Origin: Lautropia sp. | GTDB taxonomy: Bacteria; Pseudomonadota; Gammaproteobacteria; Burkholderiales; Burkholderiaceae_E | Direction: 5' to 3' | Assembly (NCBI GenBank): GCA_030532895.1 | Contig: JAUNKF010000008.1 | Coordinates: 1 to 64,000, forward strand | DNA: 64,000 bases | Shown here: one piece after another, positions 26,938 through 35,985 of the stretch | Layout of the letters: every line of letters begins with the position of its first letter | Position numbering within the stretch: the stretch's first letter is position 1 | Made by a program: the position numbers and the translations under genes | Notes under the pieces: generated by a model | Told to the model about the DNA's origin: nothing | The model's database searches: none | What the model saw: the letters and a program-made list of their open reading frames with translations, nothing else

Positions 26938-28029
26938 CACCCCCAGACCGAGTGCAAGCAGAGCCGCCACACACTGCCGCAGGCGGCTGCCAGGGCGGCC
27001 CACGCAGGCGAGCTGCCCGGCTTCAGGACGGTGGGAGGACGGCAGCCAACGGGGCTGCCCTGGCGTGAACTGGAACACCTGCCAGCGCCCATCCGGCTCG
27101 CAACGAAGCCAGCCCTTCGCACGCAACACCACATCGGCATACTGCGCCAGCACGGCTTCCAGTGCCGCCGGTTCCAGTGCCCCCTGCTGGCTGAAGCTCA
27201 ACCCCTGCCAGGTGCCCTGCATCCGGTACCCGCCGGCAAACAGCTCACTTCGTGTGCCGGGCTGCCTGCCAGCCATCGCCAGCAGATGGTCTTTCGCATC
27301 TGCAACGGCCGATTGCGCCTCATCCCCGATACGCCTGGCTGAGCCAGTGGGCCCCGGTTCACGCGTGCCGCCCCCCCCATGAAGCGGGGACGCCGCCACC
27401 ATCGTTGCTGGCTCATGGGCAGGCGATGTCATCCGATGCAGCTCAAGCGAAGCAGGCGGCGTCAACGGCACCGCCTCGGCAGGGGCCGCGCTCATGCCCA
27501 ACACCTGCTGCAACACCGCCGGCAGGCCGGTGACAGGCTGCCGATTGATGATCACGCGGCTAGCCGCCTGGATCTGTGCACGCCACAACCCGGCCGTATC
27601 GGCCTCCCGGCTCAAGCGTTCGGCCGCGCTGGCATCCACGACACACAGGCACTCGGCCAAGCTGAAGTGGCGGTTCAGCCGCACAGCCGCCTGCAGACGG
27701 CGCGGGTCGGCCACCCCGCTGCCTTCGATATACAAAGCCGCTGGCCGCACCTCGCGCCGGGCGATGTCGCTCAATTGCGCAGCCAGGTTGTCACCCAGCG
27801 TGCAGCAGATGCAGCCGTCGGCCAGCCGGATGATCTGCTCATCCTGCGCCACGATCAACGAGGCATCGATCTGTAAACGCCCAAAATCGTTGACAAGAAT
27901 CAGGCTGTTGGCCGGCAAGCGGCCCGCCGCCAGCTGCTGGTTGAGCCAAGACGTCTTGCCTGCCCCCAGAAAGCCCGTCAGCAGCGTCACCGGGATGCAG
28001 GCGGGTGCCGGATCAGGCCGGGCAATCAT
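26926..28029 (-). CDS. CobW/COG0523 G3E-family GTPase with altered motifs
   Basis: A 367-aa protein related to CobW, YeiR and YjiA metal chaperones. Present: Walker A GFLGAGKT, the metal-binding CICC in DGCICCTLGDNL, and IEGSGVADP. Unusual: the guanine-specificity motif, normally NKxD, reads NRQP, so nucleotide choice or hydrolysis may differ. A Pro/Gly/Arg-rich stretch (about 205-255) separates the GTPase from the C-terminal CobW-C-like domain. ATG at 28029 overlaps the end of the amidohydrolase gene by 17 bp, suggesting coupled synthesis and possibly metal delivery to that enzyme. Confidence 0.82.
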   Translation of the reverse strand: MIARPDPAPACIPVTLLTGFLGAGKTSWLNQQLAAGRLPANSLILVNDFGRLQIDASLIVAQDEQIIRLADGCICCTLGDNLAAQLSDIARREVRPAALYIEGSGVADPRRLQAAVRLNRHFSLAECLCVVDASAAERLSREADTAGLWRAQIQAASRVIINRQPVTGLPAVLQQVLGMSAAPAEAVPLTPPASLELHRMTSPAHEPATMVAASPLHGGGGTREPGPTGSARRIGDEAQSAVADAKDHLLAMAGRQPGTRSELFAGGYRMQGTWQGLSFSQQGALEPAALEAVLAQYADVVLRAKGWLRCEPDGRWQVFQFTPGQPRWLPSSHRPEAGQLACVGRPGSRLRQCVAALLALGLGVSKP

Positions 28030-29644
28030 GGACTTTCCCGCCCAACACGGTCGCGAGCACGCGTACATCTTTCAGCGCTTCAGGCGGCAAACTCATCGGA
28101 TCCTGATCCAGCACCACCATATCGGCAAACTTGCCCACTTCGAGGCTGCCCACCCGGTGATCGAGCCGCAAGGTGTAGGCGGCCCCCAGCGTTTGCAGCG
28201 ATAACGCCTGCGCCACCGTGATCGCCTCATGGCGACCCATGTCCGCCCCGCTCGCGCTGAGGCGGTTGCAGGCACACCAGGCCGTGAACAACGGCCCCAA
28301 CGGCGTGACGGGCGCATCCGAGTGCATGGCCAGTGCCATGCCATGAGCCAGTGCCGAGGCCAGCGGCTCGAGCCGCCGGCTACGCGTGTGCCCGAGCGTC
28401 TGCTGCCGATGCACGTCCCCCCAGTAGTACAGATGATTGGCGAAGAGATTCAGGCACACGCCAAGCTTGACCGCCCGCCGCATCTGCGCCTGATGAATGA
28501 ACTGTGCGTGCTGCAGGGTGTGGCGATGATCAGGTCGAGGCCACAGCATCTGCGCCTCTTCGACCGCGTCGAGCATCAATTCGACGGCCTCATCCCCGTT
28601 GACATGGATGTGCAACTGCACGCCAGCCTGGTGATAATCGAGAACATGCTGGCGCAACACCTCGGGCGGCGCATTCCACAGGCCATTGGGCTGACCGTTG
28701 TGATAGCCCGGCCACAGCATCCGCGCCGTAAAGCCCTGGATCGAGCCATCGGTCATCAGCTTCACCGGCCCGAAATGCAGACGCTCATTGGCCACCGAAC
28801 GTGCCTCGTTGAGCCGTTCGACCCCATCAGCCACCGGGCGCCCCAGAATGCTCATGGCCGGCACGAGCCGAACCGGATAGTCATCCTGCCCCGTCACCGC
28901 CGTCAGGGCCGAGAGCGCCGCCTCATCGAGCGGGCTGTACAGATCGGTGATCGTCGTGATCCCCACGCGTTGCGCCGCCCTGCCATAAGCCTGCAGCGTG
29001 GCCTCGCTGCCCACTTCATGAAAGAGCGAAAAGCCCAGCCCGTCGAACACGGCCTGCATGGCGCTCATTTCCTGCATCTCACCGTTGGGCTGACCATCCT
29101 CGCCCAGCATCACCCCATGCACGTCGGTACAACCTGTCAGCCCACAGACGGCCAGACTGCGGCTGTTGACCGTGAGCACATGCAGACTGGCATGCAGCAC
29201 CACCACTGGCCGATCGGGCAGCGCCTCGTCGAGCAGGCGCCGATCGAGCCGCTCACCCTCGAAATAGACCGGATCGAAGCCCCAGACGATGACCGGCTTG
29301 TCGGCCGGAACATCAGCCGCCGCCTCGCGCAGCACACCGGCCAACTGCGCCAGCGAACGCACGCCCGGCCACGCTCGCCCGTCCGGATCATGACGCGGAA
29401 AATAGCCGGCATAACGATATCGCCACATCGCCCCTTCGAGCGCATGGCTATGGCCTTCGACGAAACCCGGCAGGATCACCTGGCCGGCAAAGCGTCGATC
29501 CAGCCGGTGCGGCCCCAGATCCTGCAAGTCGGCAAGCGTCCCCAGGCCCAACACCCGGCCATCGCGCACGGCAATGTGCGTGGCTTCTGGCAGGGAAGGA
29601 TCCATCGTCCAGATCCGCTTGGCTTCAAAAACGGTGATCGTCAT
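28013..29644 (-). CDS. Amidohydrolase family protein (YtcJ-like)
   Basis: A 543-aa metal-dependent hydrolase of the amidohydrolase-3 group. Metal ligands are visible: VEGHSHALEG (HxH after the first strand), HIHVNGDEAVE, LQHAQFIH, and the late Asp in MHSDAPVTP. The C-terminal LDHRVGSLEVGKFADMVVLD is the usual composite beta-sandwich end. YtcJ-like members hydrolyse N-substituted amino acids or similar amides; the substrate here is unknown. No signal peptide. Gap of 27 bp from the symporter gene upstream and overlap with the GTPase downstream: a likely three-gene operon for uptake and hydrolysis of one compound. Confidence 0.88.
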   Translation of the reverse strand: MTITVFEAKRIWTMDPSLPEATHIAVRDGRVLGLGTLADLQDLGPHRLDRRFAGQVILPGFVEGHSHALEGAMWRYRYAGYFPRHDPDGRAWPGVRSLAQLAGVLREAAADVPADKPVIVWGFDPVYFEGERLDRRLLDEALPDRPVVVLHASLHVLTVNSRSLAVCGLTGCTDVHGVMLGEDGQPNGEMQEMSAMQAVFDGLGFSLFHEVGSEATLQAYGRAAQRVGITTITDLYSPLDEAALSALTAVTGQDDYPVRLVPAMSILGRPVADGVERLNEARSVANERLHFGPVKLMTDGSIQGFTARMLWPGYHNGQPNGLWNAPPEVLRQHVLDYHQAGVQLHIHVNGDEAVELMLDAVEEAQMLWPRPDHRHTLQHAQFIHQAQMRRAVKLGVCLNLFANHLYYWGDVHRQQTLGHTRSRRLEPLASALAHGMALAMHSDAPVTPLGPLFTAWCACNRLSASGADMGRHEAITVAQALSLQTLGAAYTLRLDHRVGSLEVGKFADMVVLDQDPMSLPPEALKDVRVLATVLGGKVHDCPA

Positions 29645-29671
29645 GCATGTCTCCAAAGTCTTCGCTGGCCC

Positions 29672-31063
29672 TTAGCCGTTCTGCTGCCCTGCCTTGTGCT
29701 GCATGATCCGGCTCATCAGCGGAATGGCCAGCAAAGCCAGGAACGCCGTGCCCCCAAAGGCCAGCATGTAGGTGCCCACGCCGAGCGATGGCGCCACCGG
29801 CGCAAACAGATACAGCAAATGAAAATTCACCACCACGATCGCGATGTTGTAGAAGGCCAGCTCCCGCGGCACCGTGCTGTTGTAGTTCGGGTCGAGAATC
29901 CGCAAGAGCAGCAAACCACTACCGGTGGAGCCGCAGCAGCAGCCGAACATCGTCACGGCCCGCTCGTCCCCATATTGCCCACTGCGCCGCGCCACCCACA
30001 CACAGCCAAAGAGCGTCAGCAACGTGATGGCCACCGTCACCAGCGTGATCGGCACCAAAAGCGCCTTCAGCACGGCAAACTGGATGCTCATCAGCGTGCC
30101 CACGACCATGAAATCCACCGAGGTGCCGGTCACCATCTGCATGCTGCGATCATCGACCAGCCCACCCCAGCCCATCCGGTTCATGACGGCACGCATCAGC
30201 ACGCAGACCACCAGCCCGTGGATGAAGAACAGATTGTGGTTGAAGAGCACGCCCAGCTTCACGCCCCCCAGATCCCACGAGGCCGCGATGGGGCCGATGA
30301 AATTGAGCCACAGGTGCGTGAGAATGTAGGCCAGCCCCAACAGGCCCAAGTGCCAGGCCAAGCTGTCGAGATTGGCCGGATGCGTCACCATCGCCCCCGT
30401 CGACGGGCGCTTGCCCTCCGGGTAGAAGCCGCGCAGGAAGGATTCCTCCAGCATGCCATCGACCTTGGCGCTACCACCTGCACGACGACGGATCAGCCAA
30501 CGCGCCAACGGCACGCCCATCACGAAAGCCACCAGAAAGCCGAGCGAGGCGTAGATCAGCCCGACCTGCGCCGCATCGGCCAGCCCATATTCCTGCTCCC
30601 AGAGGTTGCCGTAAGTCAGCGCCTGCCCCGGCCCCTGCGTGAAGCCGTGGGTAACCATCGCCCCCAGCAGCGGCGACAGCTCGCCGCCGCCCACCCCGTT
30701 GTAGGCCATCACCACGCCGTAGCCCATCACGGCCTGTGCGCCCAGACTCACCGTCCAGACAAGCGTGAGCCACAGGCCGCCCTTGACGATGCCGAGGTTA
30801 TCGGACTGCTGCTCGCCGCCCGCCAGACACAAGGACATGAAGCTCAGCGTGAAGGCATGAAAGGTCAATGCCACGAAATCCTTCGGCCCATAGCCAGGAA
30901 AGGCACCCACGCTGACCAGTACCCATCCAATCAAGCCGCCCACGATACTGGCCGGCACCAGACCACGCTGCAGCCAGCCCACCTGGCGGCGCAACACGGC
31001 GCCCACCCCCAACATCAAGGCCAGCAATGCAAACGCGATCACGCCATGAAAAGTCTGTGCCAC
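29672..31063 (-). CDS. GltS-like sodium:glutamate symporter family protein
   Basis: A 463-aa inner-membrane protein with about 11-12 helices. GLVPASIVGGLIGWVL near the N-terminus, HGFTQGPGQALTYG, and the late CCCGSTGSGLLLLR resemble the two inverted glycine-rich loops of GltS/ESS carriers. Compared with E. coli GltS (401 aa) it is longer, and divergence is large, so glutamate is not assured. The start is GTG at 31063 with AGGAGGAG 8 nt upstream. First gene of the symporter-amidohydrolase-GTPase set; divergent to the LysR regulator at 31192. Confidence 0.75.
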   Translation of the reverse strand: MAQTFHGVIAFALLALMLGVGAVLRRQVGWLQRGLVPASIVGGLIGWVLVSVGAFPGYGPKDFVALTFHAFTLSFMSLCLAGGEQQSDNLGIVKGGLWLTLVWTVSLGAQAVMGYGVVMAYNGVGGGELSPLLGAMVTHGFTQGPGQALTYGNLWEQEYGLADAAQVGLIYASLGFLVAFVMGVPLARWLIRRRAGGSAKVDGMLEESFLRGFYPEGKRPSTGAMVTHPANLDSLAWHLGLLGLAYILTHLWLNFIGPIAASWDLGGVKLGVLFNHNLFFIHGLVVCVLMRAVMNRMGWGGLVDDRSMQMVTGTSVDFMVVGTLMSIQFAVLKALLVPITLVTVAITLLTLFGCVWVARRSGQYGDERAVTMFGCCCGSTGSGLLLLRILDPNYNSTVPRELAFYNIAIVVVNFHLLYLFAPVAPSLGVGTYMLAFGGTAFLALLAIPLMSRIMQHKAGQQNG

Positions 31064-31165
31064 GGTTCGTCTCCTCCTGTTGGCACGCCGGGTGACACCC
31101 GTCGTCGTTTTTTCTACACTGCATACGCTACGGGCTGACAGGCCATCTGGCCAATGCTCATTCGT

Positions 31166-31177
31166 TATCGTGCGATA
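31166..31177. promoter_or_regulatory. Palindromic site in the GltS-LysR divergent promoter
   Basis: TATCG-TG-CGATA, two 5-bp arms, 15 bp before the LysR ATG. Its place between divergent genes suggests an operator, possibly for the LysR protein itself. Confidence 0.45.
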
Positions 31178-31191
31178 TCACCGCGGCATCA

Positions 31192-32154
31192 ATGAAAATA
31201 GAACTGAAACATGTCCGGCAGTTCATGGCCGTGGCGGAGACCCGAAACTTCCATCGTGCCGCCGAGCTGCTGAACATCGCCCAACCAGCGCTCAGCCGCG
31301 GCATCCAGGCTCTGGAGCACCAGCTCGGCGTGCCGCTACTCACACGCAACAACCGGGAAGTGAACCTGACGGCAGCCGGCCGGGCCTTTCTGGCCCCCTG
31401 CGCCGAGCTGGCACGACAACTCGAACAGGCAAGCTTCAGGGCACAGCAGGCCCATCAGGGATTACGCGGGGTGCTGCACATCGGCTACACCGATTTCGCC
31501 ATCGCCGGCCGCCTGCCAGCGCTACTGCGGGTGTTCCGGGCACGCTTTCCCGACATCGCCCTGTCCTTGCAATATGCGGCCACCGAGCAGCAGATGGAGA
31601 TGCTGGAGGCCGGCCGGCTCGACATCGGCTTTCTGACCCAGCCGGTGGCGAGCCAGGGCTTTCGGCACCACCCGATCCAGTCCGAGCACCTGGGCGTGTG
31701 CCTGCCCACCGCTCACCCGCTGGCCAGCCAATCCCGCCTGAACCTGCCTGACCTGGCCCACGAAACCTGGGTGTTTGGCGAACCCGCCCTCTGGCGCCAG
31801 TTTCGCCGCCATGTGGACAGGCTCTTCCTCACGGCCGGCTTCATCCCGCACATCGTGCAGGAAGCCTACAACACCGACTGCATCATCGGCATGGTGGCGG
31901 CCGGCCTCGGCCTCACCCTGCACGTGCCCAATGCCAATGCCCGCCACCGGGATGAAGTCGTCTTCATTCCACTGGCCGACCCCGGCCCGCCGCTGGTGAC
32001 GGAAGCGGTCTGGCGGCCGATGGATGAAAGCTCACCGTTGACGAATTTTGTCAGGCTTCTGACAAATTCTGGCGAGTTCTTCGATGCCTCTTGTGCCGGA
32101 GAGACACCAGGCCAGCACAACGGCTCACCCGAGTCAGCGCCGGACATGCGTTGA
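31192..32154 (+). CDS. LysR family transcriptional regulator
   Basis: A 320-aa regulator. The N-terminal winged helix-turn-helix is standard (LKHVRQFMAVAETRNFHRAAELLNIAQPALSRGIQALE), followed by a linker helix and a periplasmic-binding-like effector domain (LRGVLHIGYTDFAIAGRLPALL; LDIGFLTQP). It resembles regulators of the BenM/CatM-like class. Divergent to the symporter-amidohydrolase-GTPase genes, which it probably controls by the usual LysR rule. The tail after about residue 285 is low-complexity. phzF follows 57 bp downstream on the same strand. Confidence 0.92.
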   Translation: MKIELKHVRQFMAVAETRNFHRAAELLNIAQPALSRGIQALEHQLGVPLLTRNNREVNLTAAGRAFLAPCAELARQLEQASFRAQQAHQGLRGVLHIGYTDFAIAGRLPALLRVFRARFPDIALSLQYAATEQQMEMLEAGRLDIGFLTQPVASQGFRHHPIQSEHLGVCLPTAHPLASQSRLNLPDLAHETWVFGEPALWRQFRRHVDRLFLTAGFIPHIVQEAYNTDCIIGMVAAGLGLTLHVPNANARHRDEVVFIPLADPGPPLVTEAVWRPMDESSPLTNFVRLLTNSGEFFDASCAGETPGQHNGSPESAPDMR

Positions 32155-32211
32155 TCATTCTCAAAAGACCTTGACAGCCAGCTTCCCTTCCCCCTCCCCT
32201 TCGCTCCCAGC

Positions 32212-33048
32212 ATGACCGACTTCGACGACATCCTCAGCCGCTTCCGCACTCGCTTGCCGATTTACCAGGTGGATGCCTTCACCAGCACGGTATTCGGCGG
32301 CAATCCGGCCGCCGTCTGCCCGCTGCCGCGCTGGCTGCCAGATGCCACGCTAAGGGCCATCGCAATGGAAAATGCGCTGCCCGAAACAGCCTTTTTCGTG
32401 GGGGGTGGTGATCGTTTCGAGATCCGCTGGTTCACGCCCGATGGCGTCGAGATGGATTTGTGCGGCCATGCCACGCTCGCCGCTGCCCATGTGCTCGGCC
32501 GCCACCTGAGTCCGGGGCTCGCGACGATCCATTTCAGCTCACGCAGCGGCGAGCTGCGGGTAATGGTGGATGAGCACTGGATCACGCTCGATTTTCCGTC
32601 CCGCCCGCCCTTTCCGGCCCAGGCGCCAGCGGCCGTGCTAGCGGCACTGGGGCTGGCAGCCGATCAGGTGGTGCAGACCCTGCAATCCCGTGACTGGGTA
32701 CTGGTGTTGCCAGACGAAGCGGCCGTGCAAGCGATACGTCCGAACATTGCGCTGTTGCAGCAACTGCCCGGCGGTGCCCATGGCCTCATCGTGACGGCAC
32801 CCGGTGAAGAAGCATCCGACTTCGTATCAAGATTCTTCCTCCCCGGCAGCCCGATGCCCGAAGACCCGGTGACAGGCTCGGCACATTGCACGCTGATCCC
32901 CTACTGGGCCGAACGACTCGGCAAGACGACGCTGATGGCCGCCCAACTGTCAGCCCGAGGCGGCCTGTTACGCGGCGAGCTGGCGGGTGAACGGGTGCTG
33001 ATCGCCGGGCAGGCTGTGACCTATCTGGCGGGGCAGATCACCCTGTAG
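32212..33048 (+). CDS. PhzF family isomerase/epimerase-like protein
   Basis: A 278-aa two-domain protein of the PhzF/diaminopimelate-epimerase fold. Signatures: YQVDAFTSTVFGGNPAAVCPL, ENALPETAFFV with the catalytic Glu, DLCGHATLAAAHVL and EDPVTGSAHCTLIPYW. PhzF isomerises dihydro-hydroxyanthranilate, but most members, including E. coli YddE, have unknown substrates, and no phenazine genes are here. ATG at 32212 lacks a clear ribosome site; upstream is a C/T-rich run. Probably expressed with or downstream of the LysR gene. Confidence 0.9.
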   Translation: MTDFDDILSRFRTRLPIYQVDAFTSTVFGGNPAAVCPLPRWLPDATLRAIAMENALPETAFFVGGGDRFEIRWFTPDGVEMDLCGHATLAAAHVLGRHLSPGLATIHFSSRSGELRVMVDEHWITLDFPSRPPFPAQAPAAVLAALGLAADQVVQTLQSRDWVLVLPDEAAVQAIRPNIALLQQLPGGAHGLIVTAPGEEASDFVSRFFLPGSPMPEDPVTGSAHCTLIPYWAERLGKTTLMAAQLSARGGLLRGELAGERVLIAGQAVTYLAGQITL

Positions 33049-33087
33049 CGTGTGTAATACCCCCATGCATCCCGTGCAGCCCGCCCC

Positions 33088-33198
33088 TCAATCGCCCAGC
33101 ATGGTCGTGGTGATGGCGGCCGTCACGGTCAGCACCGGCAAGACCAGTGCGATGACAAAATCCAGAAAGAAGATCTTTTTCTGCCGGTAGGTGATCTT
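33088..33198 (-). other. Hydrophobic open frame directly following ispH
   Basis: Immediately after the ispH TGA, the same frame continues for 35 codons: KITYRQKKIFFLDFVIALVL then PVLTVTAAITTMLGD and a TGA. It has a basic start and one clear membrane segment (about 20 residues) but only an internal ATG near its end. It may be a readthrough tail, a non-ATG mini-gene or a decayed gene end. Confidence 0.4.
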
Positions 33199-34224
33199 TC
33201 AGGCTGCCGACTTGGCCGACAACCCCTTCGGCAATGGGAAGGCGATGCCTTCCTCCACACCATCGAGCGGGCGCACCGTCTTCACGCCCAGCGCCTTCAG
33301 ACGCGCCACCAGCTCCTGCACGAGGATTTCGGGCGCCGAGGCCCCCGCGCTGATGCCAACCCGCTTTTTGCCTTCAAGCCAGGCCGGGTCGAGCTGATGG
33401 GCGCCGCCGATCAGCTTGGCCTCGCAGCCGTGGCGCTCAGCCACTTCGCGCAGACGGTTGCTGTTCGAGCTGGAGGGGCTGCCCACGATCAGCACCAAAT
33501 CACACTGCGGCGCCATGAACTTGATCGCATCCTGCCGGTTTTGGGTGGCATAGCAGATGTCCTGCTTCTTCGGCTCAGCAATTTCGGGAAAACGCGCCCG
33601 CAGCGCCTCGATGACGGTGCGGCAATCATCCACCGACAAGGTGGTCTGCGTCACATAGGCCAGCGTCACACCCTCGGGCACACTCAGCGTGGCCACGTCC
33701 TCGGGTTTTTCGACGAGGTAGATGCCATCGTCGGCCTGCCCCATCGTGCCCTCCACCTCGGGGTGGCCGGCATGGCCGATCATGATGACGTGGTGGCCCT
33801 CCTTGCGCATCTTGGCCACTTCCATATGCACCTTCGTCACCAGCGGACAGGTCGCATCGAAGACCTGCAAGCCCCGCCCCTCAGCCTCCTGGCGAACCGC
33901 ACGCGAGACGCCATGCGCCGAGAAGATGACGATGGCGCCATCAGGCACCTCGTGCAGCTCGTCCACGAAGACGGCCCCCTTGTCCCGCAGGCCCGACACC
34001 ACGTAGTCGTTATGCACGATCTCATGGCGAACGTAGATGGGCGCACCGTGCAACTCCAGCGCCCGCTCGACGATGGTGATGGCCCGATCCACCCCCGCAC
34101 AAAAGCCTCTGGGCTGCGCCAGCAGGATGGCCTCGTCATCGGGTGCCAGCTCGGCGGCTGCGGCCAACCCCTTGGCGCCCACATCGATCTGCGTCAAATC
34201 TTCGGTATTTACCTTCATCGTCAC
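33199..34224 (-). CDS. ispH: 4-hydroxy-3-methylbut-2-enyl diphosphate reductase IspH
   Basis: A 341-aa iron-sulfur enzyme for the last MEP-pathway step, making IPP and DMAPP from HMBPP. The three cluster cysteines are in [24 protein letters not shown] and the late [12 protein letters not shown] region is preceded by QCDLVLI (third Cys). EIVHNDYVV and [14 protein letters not shown] are substrate motifs. The start can be GTG at 34224, overlapping the fkpB stop (GTGA), or ATG at 34218. The gene pair fkpB-ispH is conserved in many proteobacteria. A hydrophobic frame follows its stop in the same phase. Confidence 0.95.
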   Translation of the reverse strand: MTMKVNTEDLTQIDVGAKGLAAAAELAPDDEAILLAQPRGFCAGVDRAITIVERALELHGAPIYVRHEIVHNDYVVSGLRDKGAVFVDELHEVPDGAIVIFSAHGVSRAVRQEAEGRGLQVFDATCPLVTKVHMEVAKMRKEGHHVIMIGHAGHPEVEGTMGQADDGIYLVEKPEDVATLSVPEGVTLAYVTQTTLSVDDCRTVIEALRARFPEIAEPKKQDICYATQNRQDAIKFMAPQCDLVLIVGSPSSSNSNRLREVAERHGCEAKLIGGAHQLDPAWLEGKKRVGISAGASAPEILVQELVARLKALGVKTVRPLDGVEEGIAFPLPKGLSAKSAA

Positions 34225-34733
34225 AACACACCCAGAATCTTCACTTCAAAACGCACCGCCTTGCCTGCCAGCGGATGATTGAAATCGAACACGGCGCCGC
34301 TGTCGTCGACCGACTTCAGCACGCCGGCAAAACGGCCCCCGTCGGGCGTCGGAAATTCCACCAGATCGCCCGGTTCATAGGTGCCTGCCTCACCCGCCCG
34401 GCTTTCACGGTCCAGCATGGCTTTGGAAACGCGCTGAACCAGCTCGGGATTGCGCTGCCCGAATGCCTCGCCTTCGGGCAGATCGAAGACCTGATGATCC
34501 CCATCGCTTAAGCCAATCAGCCGATTTTCGAGCGCTTCGGCCATCTGGCCGATACCCAACTGCAGGGTTGCCGGCTTACCCTCGAAGGTATTGATCACGT
34601 CCGCCCCGTTTTCAGCCAGACTGACCCGGTAGTGCAAGGTCAGAAACGACGCTGGCCCCACCTTGGCTGGCGTGAGCGACGATCCTTCGGACACAGCACG
34701 TGATGAAGACACATCAGAAACGGACATGGGCAT
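34221..34733 (-). CDS. fkpB: FKBP-type peptidyl-prolyl isomerase (SlpA/FkpB)
   Basis: A 170-aa cytoplasmic prolyl isomerase of the SlyD/SlpA group. [45 protein letters not shown] is the FKBP part split by an IF (insert-in-flap) domain with [14 protein letters not shown], and [19 protein letters not shown] closes the fold. An N-terminal 20-residue Ser/Val-rich extension precedes it. Coupled to ispH by GTGA overlap. ATG at 34733 or 34727. Its 5' end overlaps the longest possible radC frame on the other strand. Confidence 0.92.
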   Translation of the reverse strand: MPMSVSDVSSSRAVSEGSSLTPAKVGPASFLTLHYRVSLAENGADVINTFEGKPATLQLGIGQMAEALENRLIGLSDGDHQVFDLPEGEAFGQRNPELVQRVSKAMLDRESRAGEAGTYEPGDLVEFPTPDGGRFAGVLKSVDDSGAVFDFNHPLAGKAVRFEVKILGVL

Positions 34734-35563
34734 TCAGCCAACAGGCTGCCATCAGAACATCAGTGAAAGAACGCCAGCCATTGCCGGCAGGGACACCGAT
34801 TGTATGGGAGGACGGGTCAAATGCGTTCGACTCGGTCTTCCCCTCGGCCTTCCCGCTTCCCCCGGACATCCACGGTTCCCGCCGCCCGACGGGCCTGAAA
34901 GCACTGCCCGAGGCCGAACGGCCACGTGAACGGCTGATGAGCGGGGGCGCCGGCGCATTATCGAACGCCGAACTGCTGGCGATCCTGCTGCGTACCGGCA
35001 ACCAGGGCCAGTCAGCCATCACGCTGGCCTCGCAACTGCTGGCCGACACCGGTTCGCTCGGGGCGCTGCTCTCGATGGAAGCCGGCCAGCTGGTACGCCT
35101 GCCCGGTTTGGGGCCAGCCCGTGCCACCACGCTGGCCGCCATCATGGAGTTGGCCAGGCGCGCCTCGCTGGAAAATCTGACAGCCCTGCCCATGCTGAAC
35201 ACCCCCGGCGCCGTCGAGGAATACCTGAGCCTGCTGTTACGAGATCGCGGTCGCGAGATTTTTGCGGTGCTCTTCGTCAACAGCCAACATCGGCTGATCC
35301 GCGCCGAAGAATTGTTCAAGGGCACCGTGAACCAGACCACCGTCTATCCACGCGAAGTGGCCAAACGTGCGCTGGAACTGAACGCCACGGCCGTCATTCT
35401 GGCACACAACCATCCCTCGGGCCTCGCCGAACCCAGCGTGGCCGACAAGCACCTCACCCGCACGCTGCAAAACGCCCTGAGCCAGCTCGACATCCAGGTG
35501 CTGGATCACATCATCGTGGCCGGGCCACAGCAGTATTCCTTTGCCCAGAACGGCATGCTTTGA
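34700..35563 (+). CDS. radC: RadC family JAB-domain protein
   Basis: A 287-aa protein with a helix-hairpin-helix region (LVRLPGLGPARATTLAAIMEL) and a C-terminal JAMM metalloprotease-like domain: FVNSQHRLIRAEELFKGTVN and the metal motif HNHPSGLAEPSVAD. Historically called a DNA repair protein, its true role is unsettled. The family normally begins near LPEAERPRERL; here about 70 extra residues precede that. Start is uncertain: ATG at 34700 overlaps divergent fkpB by 34 bp, and GTG at 34760 would avoid this. Next to rpmB-rpmG, the usual neighbourhood. Confidence 0.9.
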   Translation: MMKTHQKRTWAFSQQAAIRTSVKERQPLPAGTPIVWEDGSNAFDSVFPSAFPLPPDIHGSRRPTGLKALPEAERPRERLMSGGAGALSNAELLAILLRTGNQGQSAITLASQLLADTGSLGALLSMEAGQLVRLPGLGPARATTLAAIMELARRASLENLTALPMLNTPGAVEEYLSLLLRDRGREIFAVLFVNSQHRLIRAEELFKGTVNQTTVYPREVAKRALELNATAVILAHNHPSGLAEPSVADKHLTRTLQNALSQLDIQVLDHIIVAGPQQYSFAQNGML

Positions 35564-35702
35564 GCCGTGTCGTGCCCCCCGGCTCGGGTCATGCACGGCA
35601 CTTCCCCCGCGTCATTCCCCACCAATAGAGAGGGGGTGCAGCGTCTGGTGTCCCTCATCCTCCCCGATGGGGGCTGCACCACGACGCCCCCTCATACCCG
35701 AC

Positions 35703-35731
35703 TTGTTCCCTGATGATTGACGGGTTATAAT
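35703..35731 (+). promoter_or_regulatory. Sigma-70 promoter of rpmB-rpmG
   Basis: TTGTTC (35703-35708), 17-bp spacer, TATAAT (35726-35731). Predicted start near 35738. Confidence 0.75.
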
Positions 35732-35737
35732 GTGCGG

Positions 35738-35985
35738 CTTTAGTAGGCTTTGTCATCGATTTAATCAAGCAGGTTGCCGTTGTGGCCAGCCTTGCCGGTG
35801 AAAGTGACGAAGCCCTTCGCCAATCTCTAGACACTTTGAACGTGGCCCGGCTTTGAGCCAAAGAGGGGCCAGTCGGTGGCGGGGCGTTTATCAAGCCCGG
35901 CTACTGCAAACGCCCTTCTGCCGATTCAAGGCCATTCGCCTTGGCGAGCAACCAGCCGCGTGCCAAACAGGACAGGAACTGCATC
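35738..35985 (+). promoter_or_regulatory. Long structured 5' leader of rpmB-rpmG
   Basis: About 250 nt of untranslated leader between the promoter and rpmB. Two hairpins are clear: TGGCCC (35843-35848) with GGGCCA (35866-35871), enclosing GGCTTTGAGCC, and GGGCGTTT (35882-35889) with AAACGCCC (35908-35915). Ribosomal-protein leaders often bind their own product; none known to me matches this one. Upstream of it, 35564-35702, no gene is seen. Confidence 0.5.

Noticed and set aside
28229..31138. A 969-codon plus-strand frame spanning the amidohydrolase and symporter genes
   Set aside because: It covers two well-supported minus-strand genes and is His/Gln/Arg-rich with no recognisable domain.
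32212..33048. Part of a phenazine biosynthesis cluster
   Set aside because: Only a PhzF-family gene is present; no phzA-E or phzG homologues occur in the window, and PhzF-like proteins are widespread in non-producers.
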